A stretch of DNA of 64,000 nucleotides, taken from contig OY970336.1 of assembly GCA_963717455.1 (NCBI GenBank), positions 2,108,001-2,172,000 of the forward strand. The letters are read 5' to 3'. The translations under genes were made by a program, and so were the position numbers. This DNA is from Bog-473 sp963717455. GTDB taxonomy: Bacteria > Actinomycetota > Acidimicrobiia > Acidimicrobiales > RAAP-2. The stretch's first letter is position 1. The number at the start of each line of letters is the position of its first letter. The notes beneath the pieces were generated by a model. It was not told where the DNA came from. It was given only the letters and a program-made list of their open reading frames with translations, and did not search any database. Positions 43,229 to 52,253 of this stretch are shown in pieces.

Positions 43229-44212
43229 ATGACTGACACAGCCATTGATGAGGTACTTGCCGGCGAACCGAACCGCCATGGCTACCGCACGTTCCGACTC
43301 GGGGAGTTCACTTTCGAACGCGATGAGTATTTCGCTTACGTGAGGTGGCCGACGGGCACCCACACGATGTCCGTCGACGCGTTTCTTCGCGCCACGCAAC
43401 GGGATGTGGCGTGGAACTTCTTCTACGGCACCGTGAACTTCGACCATGTGGTTGGTACCCTGAACCACTACGGCAACGTCGACTTGTTTGCCGGTTCGTT
43501 CAACGAGGCCTATCGCAAGGCCGAACTCGACCACCTCGAGAACTTCCCTCATGAGCAGATCCTTGGGACCTTCCGTTCGATGCTCGACGACTGGACCAAC
43601 GAAGGGTTCGATCCATTTGCCGCGCCGGAAGAGACGCGCACGGCGTGGGGTGACAAGTCCGGCAGCAACACCGAGGCGATCACCCGGCGACGGGTTACGG
43701 CTTCCCGAATGGTCGGTGTCCCTGGTGACGAGCCGATCCGGACTGACGAGACACACCCGGTCAATCGGATGTTCGCTGACGTCGAACAGTCCCAGCCCGA
43801 GGTCTACGCCGAGCCTGGATTCGAGGACCAGGTATGTGCCTTCAACCTCTTCGGCTACCTCTCACGCTCCGATGTCACATGGAATCCGTCGGTTGTCTCG
43901 GTGTGCAAGGACAGCCTCTACTGCCCGACGACCGAAGAGTACGTCCTGCCCATTATTCACGGGAACGACCGGGTCGAATGGTTTGTGCAACTGTCCGACC
44001 AGATCGAATGGGAAGTCGCTGACAAGGCGACTGGCAAGCTGCGGGCGCGTGTGACCATGAAAGCCGGTGATGTCGCAGCCATGCCCGCGGACATCCGCCA
44101 CCAGGGATACTCGCCGAAGAGGTCGATGCTCCTCGTCTGGGAGAACGGATCAGCAGAGCTGCCCGAGCTGATCGCCACGGGCAAAGCGCCGACCTATCCC
44201 GTCGACATCTAG
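43229..44212 (+). CDS. hapD: Hydroquinone 1,2-dioxygenase, large subunit
   Basis: 327 residues, the about 38-kDa beta subunit type (HapD, PnpC2), which provides the Fe(II) site. It has FFYGTVNFDHVVGTLNHYGN, TEEYVLPIIHGNDRVEWFVQ, and MKAGDVAAMPADIRHQGYSP with Glu/His candidates for iron binding. AAGGAGG lies directly upstream of the ATG. Together with the small subunit it opens the hydroquinone ring. This is the first committed step of the operon. Confidence 0.9.
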   Translation: MTDTAIDEVLAGEPNRHGYRTFRLGEFTFERDEYFAYVRWPTGTHTMSVDAFLRATQRDVAWNFFYGTVNFDHVVGTLNHYGNVDLFAGSFNEAYRKAELDHLENFPHEQILGTFRSMLDDWTNEGFDPFAAPEETRTAWGDKSGSNTEAITRRRVTASRMVGVPGDEPIRTDETHPVNRMFADVEQSQPEVYAEPGFEDQVCAFNLFGYLSRSDVTWNPSVVSVCKDSLYCPTTEEYVLPIIHGNDRVEWFVQLSDQIEWEVADKATGKLRARVTMKAGDVAAMPADIRHQGYSPKRSMLLVWENGSAELPELIATGKAPTYPVDI

Positions 44213-44216
44213 GCCG

Positions 44217-45683
44217 TTGTTGCAGACGCAGCTGTTCATCGACGGCGACTTCGTCGATGCCCTCGATGGCGCCACGATCGAGGTCATGGATCCGCATGAC
44301 AACAGCGTCCTGGCCGAGGTCGCGGAGGCGAGGTCGGCCGACGTGGATCGGGCGGTCGAGGCCGCGGCCGCGGTATACCCGGCTTGGTCTCGGACGCAAG
44401 CCGCCCAGCGAGGAGTGCTTCTCCTCCGTCTCGCCGAAGCCATCGAGGCCAACGCCGCCGAACTGGCTGAACTTGAGAGCCGCGATACCGGTCACCCCAT
44501 CCGGGACTCCACGATCCTGGACGTCCCGCGGACCGCGGCGACCTTCCGCTACTTCGGGGGGATGGCAGACAAGGTTCTCGGCGACGTGATCCCTGTCGAA
44601 GTGGGATTCCTCAACTACGTCGAGCGCGAGGCGCTCGGTGTAGTTGGCTCCATCGTGCCGTGGAACTTCCCGCTCATGTTTTGCAGCTGGAAACTCGGGC
44701 CAGCACTCGCAGCGGGCAACACAGTGGTGATGAAGCCGTCCGAGCTGACGCCGATGACTTCGCTGAGGCTCGCCGAGCTGATAGTTGAGGTCGGGTTCCC
44801 GCCCGGCACGGTCAACATCGTCCCGGGGTACGGCGAGACGGCTGGCCAGCGGATCGCGGAGCACCCCGGGATCGCCAAGGTCGCGTTCACCGGCTCTACC
44901 GCCGTGGGGCGCCGGATCGTCGAGGCTTCCGCTGGCAATCTCAAGCGAGTCCAACTCGAGCTGGGCGGCAAGGGCGCCAACGTGGTCTTCGCCGACGCCG
45001 ACCTCACGCTCGCCTGCAACGGGAGCGCCTTCGCCATCTTCCATAACCAGGGCCAAGCCTGTATCGCTGGAAGCCGACTCATTCTCCATGAGGACATCGC
45101 GGACGAGTTCCTCGACGGCTTCCTCGGACTGGCGCGATCGATCCGACTCGGCAACCCACTCGATCACAGCGTCGAGATGGGCCCACTCACCTCCCCAATG
45201 CATCGAGACCGCGTTCTCAACTACGTGAAAGTCGCCATCGATGAGGGTGCCGAAATACTGGTCGGCGGTGCTGCCCCGACCTCGCCGGACCTCGCTCACG
45301 GCTGCTATGTCCAACCCACCGTCGTACGTGCCGACCGGCGGGCTCGCGTGTGCCGCGAGGAGGTCTTCGGACCCTTCGTGACCGTGACGACGTTCAAGAA
45401 CGACGCCGAGGCAATCGAGATCGCCAACGACTCCGCTTACGGCCTGGGCGCTGGTCTGTGGACAAAAGACCTCTCCCGCGCTCATGCCATGGCCCGGGCG
45501 TTTCGCGCCGGAATGGTCTGGATCAACAGTTACAAGCGCGTTAACCCCGGCTCGCCATTCGGGGGCATCGGGCAGTCTGGATATGGACGTGAGATGGGCT
45601 TCGAGGCGATGCGTGAATACACAGAGACCAAATCCGTCTGGGTCAACGTGGACGCTGAACTTCCGGTCTGGTACCCGAGGTGA
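44217..45683 (+). CDS. 4-hydroxymuconic semialdehyde dehydrogenase (ALDH family)
   Basis: 488 residues of the NAD(P)-dependent aldehyde dehydrogenase superfamily: IVPWNFPLMF and NTVVMKPSELTP (cofactor), QLELGGKGANVVF with the general-base Glu, and HNQGQACIAGSRL with the nucleophilic Cys. From its place after the dioxygenase it should oxidise 4-hydroxymuconic semialdehyde to maleylacetate. The start is TTG at 44217, four bases after the dioxygenase stop; a second TTG follows directly. The end overlaps the CoA-transferase start as GTGA. Confidence 0.88.
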   Translation: MLQTQLFIDGDFVDALDGATIEVMDPHDNSVLAEVAEARSADVDRAVEAAAAVYPAWSRTQAAQRGVLLLRLAEAIEANAAELAELESRDTGHPIRDSTILDVPRTAATFRYFGGMADKVLGDVIPVEVGFLNYVEREALGVVGSIVPWNFPLMFCSWKLGPALAAGNTVVMKPSELTPMTSLRLAELIVEVGFPPGTVNIVPGYGETAGQRIAEHPGIAKVAFTGSTAVGRRIVEASAGNLKRVQLELGGKGANVVFADADLTLACNGSAFAIFHNQGQACIAGSRLILHEDIADEFLDGFLGLARSIRLGNPLDHSVEMGPLTSPMHRDRVLNYVKVAIDEGAEILVGGAAPTSPDLAHGCYVQPTVVRADRRARVCREEVFGPFVTVTTFKNDAEAIEIANDSAYGLGAGLWTKDLSRAHAMARAFRAGMVWINSYKRVNPGSPFGGIGQSGYGREMGFEAMREYTETKSVWVNVDAELPVWYPR

Positions 45684-46510
45684 TCACCTCTCTCGCCGAG
45701 GCGATAGGCGCCAACGTCCATGACGGAGATACCGTCGCACTCGAGGGTTTCACCCACCTCATCCCCTTCGCCGCCGGTCACGAGATCATCCGCCAAGGCA
45801 GACGTGACCTGGCGCTCGTGAGGATGACCCCCGACGTCCTCTACGACCAGCTCATCGGCATGGGTGTCGCCCGCAAGCTCGTCTTTTCCTGGGGCGGCAA
45901 TCCCGGCGTGGGGTCCCTGCACCGGTTTCGTGACGCCGTTGAGCACGGCTGGCCCCACCATCTCGAACTCGAAGAGCACAGCCATGCAGGCATGGCCAAT
46001 CGCTACGTCGCTGGCGCCAGTGGCCTGCCCTTTGCCGTCCTCCGCGGGTACTCTGGAACGGACCTGCCGGCGCACACCGAGAATGTCGCACGCATCGCCT
46101 GCCCGTTTACGGGCGAAAGTCTGACTGCGGTCGCCGCCCTGCGACCGGACGTCACGATCATCCACGCGCAGCGAGCCGATCGACAGGGCAACGTCCAGAT
46201 CTGGGGGATCACAGGCGTGCAAAGAGAAGCGGTCCTTGCGGCTGCGCGTGCTGTCGTCACCGTCGAGGAAATCGTCGACCAACTCGGTCCCCTTCCAGGC
46301 GCTGTCGTACTACCGGCTTGGGTGCTCAGCGCAGTGGCCGAGGTACCCGGGGGCGCTCATCCGAGCTACGCACACGGATACTCGACACGCGACAACGCCT
46401 TCTACCAGGCATGGGAATCGATCAGTCGCGACCGAAACGGGTTCCTCTCCTGGATGCACGAGCACGTGCTCGGTGTCGCCGAGCCGCAGCTGGAAGGCAC
46501 GCCGGCGTGA
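45680..46510 (+). CDS. pcaI: 3-oxoadipate CoA-transferase subunit A
   Basis: 276 residues, class I CoA-transferase alpha subunit: GDTVALEGFTHLIPFAAGHE, VFSWGGNPGVGSLHRFRDAV and CPFTGESLTAVAALRPDVTI. With subunit B it moves CoA from succinyl-CoA to 3-oxoadipate. The GTG at 45680 overlaps the aldehyde dehydrogenase end by four bases, and its stop overlaps subunit B. PcaI/CatI-type function is assigned from the pathway context; glutaconate CoA-transferase relatives look similar. Confidence 0.87.
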   Translation: MITSLAEAIGANVHDGDTVALEGFTHLIPFAAGHEIIRQGRRDLALVRMTPDVLYDQLIGMGVARKLVFSWGGNPGVGSLHRFRDAVEHGWPHHLELEEHSHAGMANRYVAGASGLPFAVLRGYSGTDLPAHTENVARIACPFTGESLTAVAALRPDVTIIHAQRADRQGNVQIWGITGVQREAVLAAARAVVTVEEIVDQLGPLPGAVVLPAWVLSAVAEVPGGAHPSYAHGYSTRDNAFYQAWESISRDRNGFLSWMHEHVLGVAEPQLEGTPA

Positions 46511-47229
46511 GTGGGACCCCGTGGACGCCTGACGAGATCATGACGATCGCAGCGGCCCGCCATCTGTCCGATGGCGAGGTCTGCTTTGTCGGGATCGGGC
46601 TGCCATCCACCGCCGCCAACGTTGCCCGCCGTACGCACGCTCCGAACCTCGTGCTCGTCTACGAGTCCGGGACGATCGGCGCCAAGCCTCGGACGCTTCC
46701 ACTCTCGATCGGCGACGGTGAGTTGGCCACCACAGCAGACGCGGTCGTGTCGGTTCCCGAGATATTCAACTACTGGCTCCAGGCTGGTCGAATCGATGTC
46801 GGGTTCCTTGGGGCAGCGGAGATCGACCGCCGAGCCGACATCAACACCACGGTCATCGGCCCCTACGACCACCCCGATGTGCGGTTGCCAGGCGCCGGAG
46901 GCGCACCGGAGATCGCAGCATCCTGCGGTCGAGTCATAGTGGCGGTTCGTCAATCGGCGCGCACGTTTGTCGAGCGCGTCGCCTTTCGGACATCACTTGG
47001 CGAGCGTGTCTCGACTGTCATCACCGACTTGGGCGAGCTGCGCCGCGAGGATTCGGCGGGGGAGCTCCTTCTGGCGAGGGTGCATCCCGGGGTCGACGTG
47101 GCCGTGGTCCGTGCCGCAACGGGGTGGGACCTCGCCATAAGCGACGACCTCGAGGAAACTGAGCCTCCAACAGCCGAGGAGCTGGAGGTCCTTCGGAAAC
47201 TGGAGACGACCCGAGGTCAGGCTGCATGA
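46507..47229 (+). CDS. pcaJ: 3-oxoadipate CoA-transferase subunit B
   Basis: 240 residues, beta subunit of a class I CoA-transferase. VCFVGIGLPSTAANVARRTH leads to LVYESGTIGAKP, whose Glu is the residue that takes the CoA thioester. GAGGAPEIAASCGRVIV is the usual later motif. The GTG at 46507 overlaps the subunit A stop as GTGA; the longer upstream frame is inside subunit A. It ends in an ATGA overlap with maleylacetate reductase. Confidence 0.87.
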   Translation: MSGTPWTPDEIMTIAAARHLSDGEVCFVGIGLPSTAANVARRTHAPNLVLVYESGTIGAKPRTLPLSIGDGELATTADAVVSVPEIFNYWLQAGRIDVGFLGAAEIDRRADINTTVIGPYDHPDVRLPGAGGAPEIAASCGRVIVAVRQSARTFVERVAFRTSLGERVSTVITDLGELRREDSAGELLLARVHPGVDVAVVRAATGWDLAISDDLEETEPPTAEELEVLRKLETTRGQAA

Positions 47230-48293
47230 GGGCATTCGTGCATGACGCGCTTCCTGGTCGGGTCGTGTTCGGTGTCGACGCCGTGGTGTGGGTTGCCGCG
47301 GAGATCATTGCCTTGGGCGCCGAGCGGGTGCTGGTCATCGCCGACAGGGGGGCCAAGCCCGTGGCGGATCTGGTCGCCGATCAACTCGGCCCTCGCTTCG
47401 TTGCTCGATTTGACGAAGTACGTCAGCACGTTCCCGAAGAACTTGTGGCTACCGCACAAGAGGTCGTTGCCGGCGCCTCGCCCGACGCGATCGTGACCAT
47501 CGGTGGCGGCTCTGCAACCGGGCTGGGCAAGGCAGTCGCCATCGACAGCGGGATCCCGCTCGTGGTCGTCCCCACAACCCTCGCAGGGTCGGAGATGACA
47601 CCGGTGTATGGCATCACGGGCGAGCACAAGCAGACCGGACGTGACCTTCGAGCACTACCCCGCGTCGTGATCTACGACCCAGCGCTGACGCTCATGTTGC
47701 CGAATCAAGTCATCGGGCCCAGTGGGCTCAACGCTATCGCTCACTGTGTCGAGGCACTCTACGCACCCGAATCGAACCCGGTGGGTGATCTCTATGCCGT
47801 TGAAGGGGTGCGGATCTTGGCACGGGCGCTGCCCGCCATCGTCGAGGAACCTGACAATCTCGGCGCCCGAGGTGACGCGCTTTTCGGTGCGTACCTCGCC
47901 GGCAAAGCGTTTGCCATTGCCGGGTCCGCGCTGCATCACAAGCTCTGCCATGTGCTCGGTGGCACCTTCCGCCTGATCCATGGCGAGGTCAACTCGGTCA
48001 TCCTCCCGCAAGTGACCGCGTTCAACGCCCCGGCTGTCCCAGACGCCATGGCGCGGATCACCGAGGCGCTCGGTGGCCCGCGCGACGCTTCCGCCGCCGC
48101 CGGATTGCTTTTCGACCTCGCGTCGACCCTCGGCGCACCGACCAGCCTTGACGCCATCGGCATGCCGGCCGACGGACTCGACCTCGCAGCAGAGCGAGCC
48201 GTCGTCGAAGTCGGAAACACCAATCCGCGTCCTGTCGACAGGGAGTCGATGCGGTCACTCCTGCAAGACGCCTTCGATGGTCGGCGCCCGTGA
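47226..48293 (+). CDS. Maleylacetate reductase
   Basis: 355 residues, iron-type alcohol dehydrogenase fold: DAIVTIGGGSATGLGKAVAI and VVVPTTLAGSEMTPVYGITG form the dinucleotide site. GLNAIAHCVEALYA and ALHHKLCHVLGGTFRLIHGE hold the His residues of the active site. It reduces maleylacetate to 3-oxoadipate with NAD(P)H. The start overlaps the CoA-transferase subunit B stop as ATGA. The full set of maleylacetate-reductase motifs and its neighbours make the assignment safe. Confidence 0.92.
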   Translation: MRAFVHDALPGRVVFGVDAVVWVAAEIIALGAERVLVIADRGAKPVADLVADQLGPRFVARFDEVRQHVPEELVATAQEVVAGASPDAIVTIGGGSATGLGKAVAIDSGIPLVVVPTTLAGSEMTPVYGITGEHKQTGRDLRALPRVVIYDPALTLMLPNQVIGPSGLNAIAHCVEALYAPESNPVGDLYAVEGVRILARALPAIVEEPDNLGARGDALFGAYLAGKAFAIAGSALHHKLCHVLGGTFRLIHGEVNSVILPQVTAFNAPAVPDAMARITEALGGPRDASAAAGLLFDLASTLGAPTSLDAIGMPADGLDLAAERAVVEVGNTNPRPVDRESMRSLLQDAFDGRRP

Positions 48294-48345
48294 CCCTGGC
48301 CCGACCACATAGCGGTCTCGGAGACTCCATGGCAGGTTCGTCCCG

Positions 48346-49557
48346 TTGAAAGAAGGCGCATGGATCGTTGACGCAGTGCGGACCCCGATCGGCCGGTACG
48401 GCGGCGCCCTCTGCGGAAGCCGACCTGACGACCTGGCGTCTACGGTGCTTGCTGCCTTGGTGGGCCGCCAACCGTCGCTCGATCCGGCGGCGATCGACGA
48501 CGTGTGGTTCGGTGATGCCAATGGGGCCGGTGAGGACAATCGAAACGTCGCCCGCATGGCGATACTGCTCGCTGGACTGCCAGTCAGCGTCCCCGGCTCA
48601 ACGGTGAATCGGTTGTGCGGGTCGGGGATGGAAGCGGTTTTCGAGGCCAGCAGGGCCATCGAAGTGGGCGACGCATCCATAGCAGTAGCTGGCGGCGTGG
48701 AGTCAATGAGCCGCGCGCCGTGGGTCCTGCCGAAGCCAGACGCTCCGTTCCCGCGCGGCCATGAGACCCTCCATTCGACAGTGCTCGGGTGGCGGATGGT
48801 GAACCCGCGCATGCCCGAATCGTGGACAGTCGCCCTCGGAGAGGGAGCCGAGATCCTCGCCGACCTCTACAACATCGGCCGCGAACGGCAAGACCAATTC
48901 GCCGCAGACAGCCACACCAAAGCGGCCGCGGCCTGGGACAGCGGAGCGTTCGACACCGAGGTAGTTGCTGTGGTCGGTGTGGATCTCGACCGCGACGAGT
49001 CGATCCGCAGAGACACCACGATCGAGCGCTTGGCGAAGCTCCAGCCCGCGTTCCGCCCCGAGGGCACGGTCACCGCGGGGAACTCCTCTCCGCTCAACGA
49101 TGGGGCGGCAGCGATGATCTTGGCCGACGACTCGGCGGTCACTGCGATGGGGGTCGAACCCCTCGCGAGGATCGTGGCACGAGCGACGAGCGCTGTCGAA
49201 CCCCGGCTCTATGGGATTGGTCCAGTCGTCGCAGCGGAACGAGCCCTCGCGCGGGCAGGTATCGCGTGGGCCGACCTTGACGTCGTTGAGCTCAACGAGG
49301 CCTTTGCCGCTCAATCACTGGCCTGCTTCGCCGAGTGGCCCGAACTCGACCCAAAGATCGTGAATCCGAATGGCGGCGCCATCGCGATCGGTCACCCGTT
49401 GGGCTGCAGTGGCGCACGGATCGTCGCTACGCTCGCCCACCATCTCCGACGGACCGGAGGTCGCTACGGGTTGGCGACCATGTGTATCGGCGTCGGCCAG
49501 GGAATCGCGTTGGTGCTGGAATCTGAAAGCGGCCGGAGGAGCGTTCCGCAGACGTAG
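48346..49557 (+). CDS. pcaF: 3-oxoadipyl-CoA thiolase
   Basis: 403 residues with complete thiolase chemistry: nucleophilic Cys in VNRLCGSGMEAVFEA, AIAIGHPLGCSGARI with the His, and TMCIGVGQGIAL with the second Cys. It cleaves 3-oxoadipyl-CoA into succinyl-CoA and acetyl-CoA, closing the hydroquinone pathway. The start is TTG at 48346; no nearby ATG fits. It lies 52 bases after maleylacetate reductase on the same strand and is the last gene of the operon. Confidence 0.9.
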   Translation: MKEGAWIVDAVRTPIGRYGGALCGSRPDDLASTVLAALVGRQPSLDPAAIDDVWFGDANGAGEDNRNVARMAILLAGLPVSVPGSTVNRLCGSGMEAVFEASRAIEVGDASIAVAGGVESMSRAPWVLPKPDAPFPRGHETLHSTVLGWRMVNPRMPESWTVALGEGAEILADLYNIGRERQDQFAADSHTKAAAAWDSGAFDTEVVAVVGVDLDRDESIRRDTTIERLAKLQPAFRPEGTVTAGNSSPLNDGAAAMILADDSAVTAMGVEPLARIVARATSAVEPRLYGIGPVVAAERALARAGIAWADLDVVELNEAFAAQSLACFAEWPELDPKIVNPNGGAIAIGHPLGCSGARIVATLAHHLRRTGGRYGLATMCIGVGQGIALVLESESGRRSVPQT

Positions 49558-49803
49558 ACATGCCTTCGACGTCGTTGGGGTGCTCCGGCCAGATGTGCGA
49601 TCTGGAGGTATTCGTGGTGAAGCGCAAGCTCTCGAGTATCGAAGCAAGTGTCAACGCTCTCGACGAGCGAGCCCCGTCCAGTCCGTGGAAATGGTTCGCA
49701 TCTCCAGGGACAAGCATGAGTGATTCGTGGTTTTCGATTGAGCAGCTAAGATGGGTTTTACACTCTATTTTGAGGCGCTTTCGCCTAGAATTCGTGAGGT
49801 ATC

Positions 49804-50619
49804 GTGGGTTCCGCTGGCCCGTCCATTGCGCAGGAAGATCAGCCCGAGTCGAATTTCGTTCGAGCGGTGCAGCGCGCCATGAGAATCGTGACGGCTCTGG
49901 CCGAGAATCCCTACCCTATGGGTATCGTCGAAATCGCAGAGCAGGTGCAACTCTCTCCTGCGAGCGTTCACAGGCAATTGGCGACGCTCGTCAGTGTGGG
50001 CTGGGTCGAGCAGAACTCCCGGACAACGAAATATCGCATCGGCATGGAAGCAGTCGGTGTCGGGATGATCGGGATGGCGGCCAACCCGATCATCCAAGAC
50101 GGCAAGACGTATCTCGGTCATCTCGCGCGGGAGACTGGATACGACGCGGTAATGAGCATACTCGTGGGACGCCGTACTGTTCAGGTGGAGCGCGTCGCGG
50201 GAGCGTACACCAGCATCGTTGACTTTGAACCTGGTCGTTTTCAGCCTGCTCACACGATGGCGGACGGAAAGCTACTACTCGCATACCTCCCGGAGGATGA
50301 ACGACAATTCATCTATGAAGGTAACGGGCTCCGTAGATACACACCAAATACGATCGTGGATCCAGCTGAGCTCGAGCAAGAGTTCGAAAAGATACGGTCC
50401 CGTGGCTATTCGGTAGATAACTACGAGAGGTTCGAGGCCGGTCGTGGCGTCGCGGTTCCGGTCTTGGATTCGAATGGAACACCGCTGGCTGCACTTCTCT
50501 GTGTCGGGACGCTCGATCCTGCGCCCGATCAAGAGCTGCAGCTAGTGCGACAAATGCTCTCTCAGGCGCGAGAGATGAGCGAGAGACTCATCGTTGCGGG
50601 CGAGATCCCCTCAACGTAG
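49804..50619 (+). CDS. IclR-family transcriptional regulator
   Basis: 271 residues. The helix-turn-helix (MGIVEIAEQVQLSPASVHRQ) and effector domain (HLARETGYDAVMSILVGRRT; RFEAGRGVAVPVLDSNG) are typical. The start is GTG at 49804. AGGCG-CTTT-CGCCT at 49773-49786 upstream is a small hairpin. It lies between the hydroquinone operon and a fused CoA-transferase gene, whose promoter contains two palindromes that could be its operators. It is less like PcaR than the regulator at 41.9 kb. Confidence 0.87.
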   Translation: MGSAGPSIAQEDQPESNFVRAVQRAMRIVTALAENPYPMGIVEIAEQVQLSPASVHRQLATLVSVGWVEQNSRTTKYRIGMEAVGVGMIGMAANPIIQDGKTYLGHLARETGYDAVMSILVGRRTVQVERVAGAYTSIVDFEPGRFQPAHTMADGKLLLAYLPEDERQFIYEGNGLRRYTPNTIVDPAELEQEFEKIRSRGYSVDNYERFEAGRGVAVPVLDSNGTPLAALLCVGTLDPAPDQELQLVRQMLSQAREMSERLIVAGEIPST

Positions 50620-50694
50620 GGGTCCGACCGGCAACCGCCCGCCCATCCGTCGTCCCCACTCATCGTCCTGAGCTTGACCAGATAAGCGATATAC

Positions 50695-50727
50695 GGAATA
50701 ATATTCCACACTACGAAATATGTTTCG
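50695..50727. promoter_or_regulatory. Two palindromes upstream of the fused CoA-transferase
   Basis: GGAATAATATTCC at 50695-50707 and CGAAA-TATG-TTTCG at 50714-50727 are perfect palindromes in the gap between the IclR and CoA-transferase genes. Similar GGAAT-N3-ATTCC elements recur near 60.1 and 60.2 kb, so the first is a probable operator of a local regulator. Confidence 0.55.
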
Positions 50728-50798
50728 GGAGTCGTCTGCGGGTCACCAGGTAGACGTCCTTCGAAGATCTGCTCGATATTCGAAAGTGAAGAGGCTGC

Positions 50799-52208
50799 GT
50801 GGACAAGGTTTTTCCCTCGGTCGAGTCGGCGATCGCTGATGTGGAAGACGGTTGCACGGTCGCGTTTTCAGGCTTCGGAAGAGCGCACGGCTATCCGGCC
50901 GGCCTGTTGGGTGCCTTGGCCGATTCAGGAGTTAAGAATCTGACACTTGTGTGCAACTCGCTCGGGGCGGGCGACGACGCACGAATGACCCTGGTCGAAA
51001 ACGGACAGGTCCGCAAACTGGTCTCCTCGTTTTCTGCACGCTCCGGTCACCCGTCCATCGCCGAAGATCTCATTCAACAAGGCCACCTCGAGCTTCAGAT
51101 GGTGCCTCAGGGCATTCTGGTTGAGCGTTGTCGAGCAGCCGGCGCCGGGATAGCAGCGTTCTTTAGTCCGGTTGGTATCGGTACCCGAATCGTGGAAGGT
51201 AGAGAAATCCGAACCTTCGGTGGGTGTTCGTACGTGCTCGAAGAAGCGCTGCCAGTGGACCTTGCGCTTCTACGTGCCTGGAAGGCCGACACAGCTGGGA
51301 ACGTGGTATTCCGCGGAGGGAACCAGAGCTTCAATCCCGCCTTTGCAAAGGCGGCACGTATCGCTATCGTCGAAGTGGACCAGATTGTCGAGATTGGGGA
51401 GATTGATCCCAAGGAAGTTGACCTTCCCGGGATCTTTGTTCAACGAGTGGTGCAATCACCGGTCACTGTTACGGTCGATCAGCTCGTTAAGCGTATGGGC
51501 GCGGACCGTCAAGCGGATGAGGGCAGGATCTACAACGGCAAGCGCGCGCTGACGCGAGATCAGATGGCTCAGCGGGCCTCGCGTTGTCTGCCGGCAGAGG
51601 GATACGTCAATTTGGGAATCGGAATCCCGACGCTGGTCTCCAATCATCTGCAAGGTCGAGACATTGTCCTGCACGCCGAGAACGGGATTCTTGGATATGG
51701 AGGACACGCGGAGGGCGGCCAGATCGATCCTGACGTCTACAACGCCAGCGGCCAGTTCGTTTCATTGCTTCCTGGCGCATCCGTCTTCGACAGCCTTATT
51801 TCCTTCGAAATGGCGCGATCGGGCAGGCTCACGTCGGTAGTACTTGGCGCGTATCAGGTGGATGCCGCGGGTGGATTTGCTAACTGGTCGCTGCCCGGCC
51901 AGGCAGGAGGAGGGATCGGCGGCGTGATGGATCTCGTGGCGAGATCGGATTCAAGTGTGATCATCATCATGATGGAGCACTTGAGTCATTCGAACAAACC
52001 GAAACTCGTCCGGCATTGCAGCTACCCCTTGACGGCGCCGCGTGGAGTGGACCTAGTTGTGACGGACATCGGCCTGTTCAGATGGATCGATGGCTCCTTT
52101 TGGCTTGAGGAGATTGCGCCGGGTTTCTCGATCGAAGAAGTCCTGGCGCTTACCGAGATGGATGTCGAGGTATCCCCCACGGTGGACTCGATGACTGCAA
52201 ATGAATGA
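50799..52208 (+). CDS. Fused class I acid CoA-transferase (alpha-beta)
   Basis: 469 residues joining alpha and beta domains of a 3-oxoacid or acetate CoA-transferase. The alpha part has GCTVAFSGFGRAHGYPAGLL and IGTRIVEGREIRTFGG. The beta part starts near residue 255 (MAQRASRCLPAEGYVNLGIG) and carries HAENGILGYG with the catalytic Glu. GTG start at 50799. It would activate an acid with CoA from succinyl- or acetyl-CoA. It is followed by FAH and cupin genes, a set not matched to a known pathway. Confidence 0.87.
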   Translation: MDKVFPSVESAIADVEDGCTVAFSGFGRAHGYPAGLLGALADSGVKNLTLVCNSLGAGDDARMTLVENGQVRKLVSSFSARSGHPSIAEDLIQQGHLELQMVPQGILVERCRAAGAGIAAFFSPVGIGTRIVEGREIRTFGGCSYVLEEALPVDLALLRAWKADTAGNVVFRGGNQSFNPAFAKAARIAIVEVDQIVEIGEIDPKEVDLPGIFVQRVVQSPVTVTVDQLVKRMGADRQADEGRIYNGKRALTRDQMAQRASRCLPAEGYVNLGIGIPTLVSNHLQGRDIVLHAENGILGYGGHAEGGQIDPDVYNASGQFVSLLPGASVFDSLISFEMARSGRLTSVVLGAYQVDAAGGFANWSLPGQAGGGIGGVMDLVARSDSSVIIIMMEHLSHSNKPKLVRHCSYPLTAPRGVDLVVTDIGLFRWIDGSFWLEEIAPGFSIEEVLALTEMDVEVSPTVDSMTANE

Positions 52209-52253
52209 TCGAAAGGTTTCAACTTCGACAGCGGACAAACCAAAGGAACAGGC

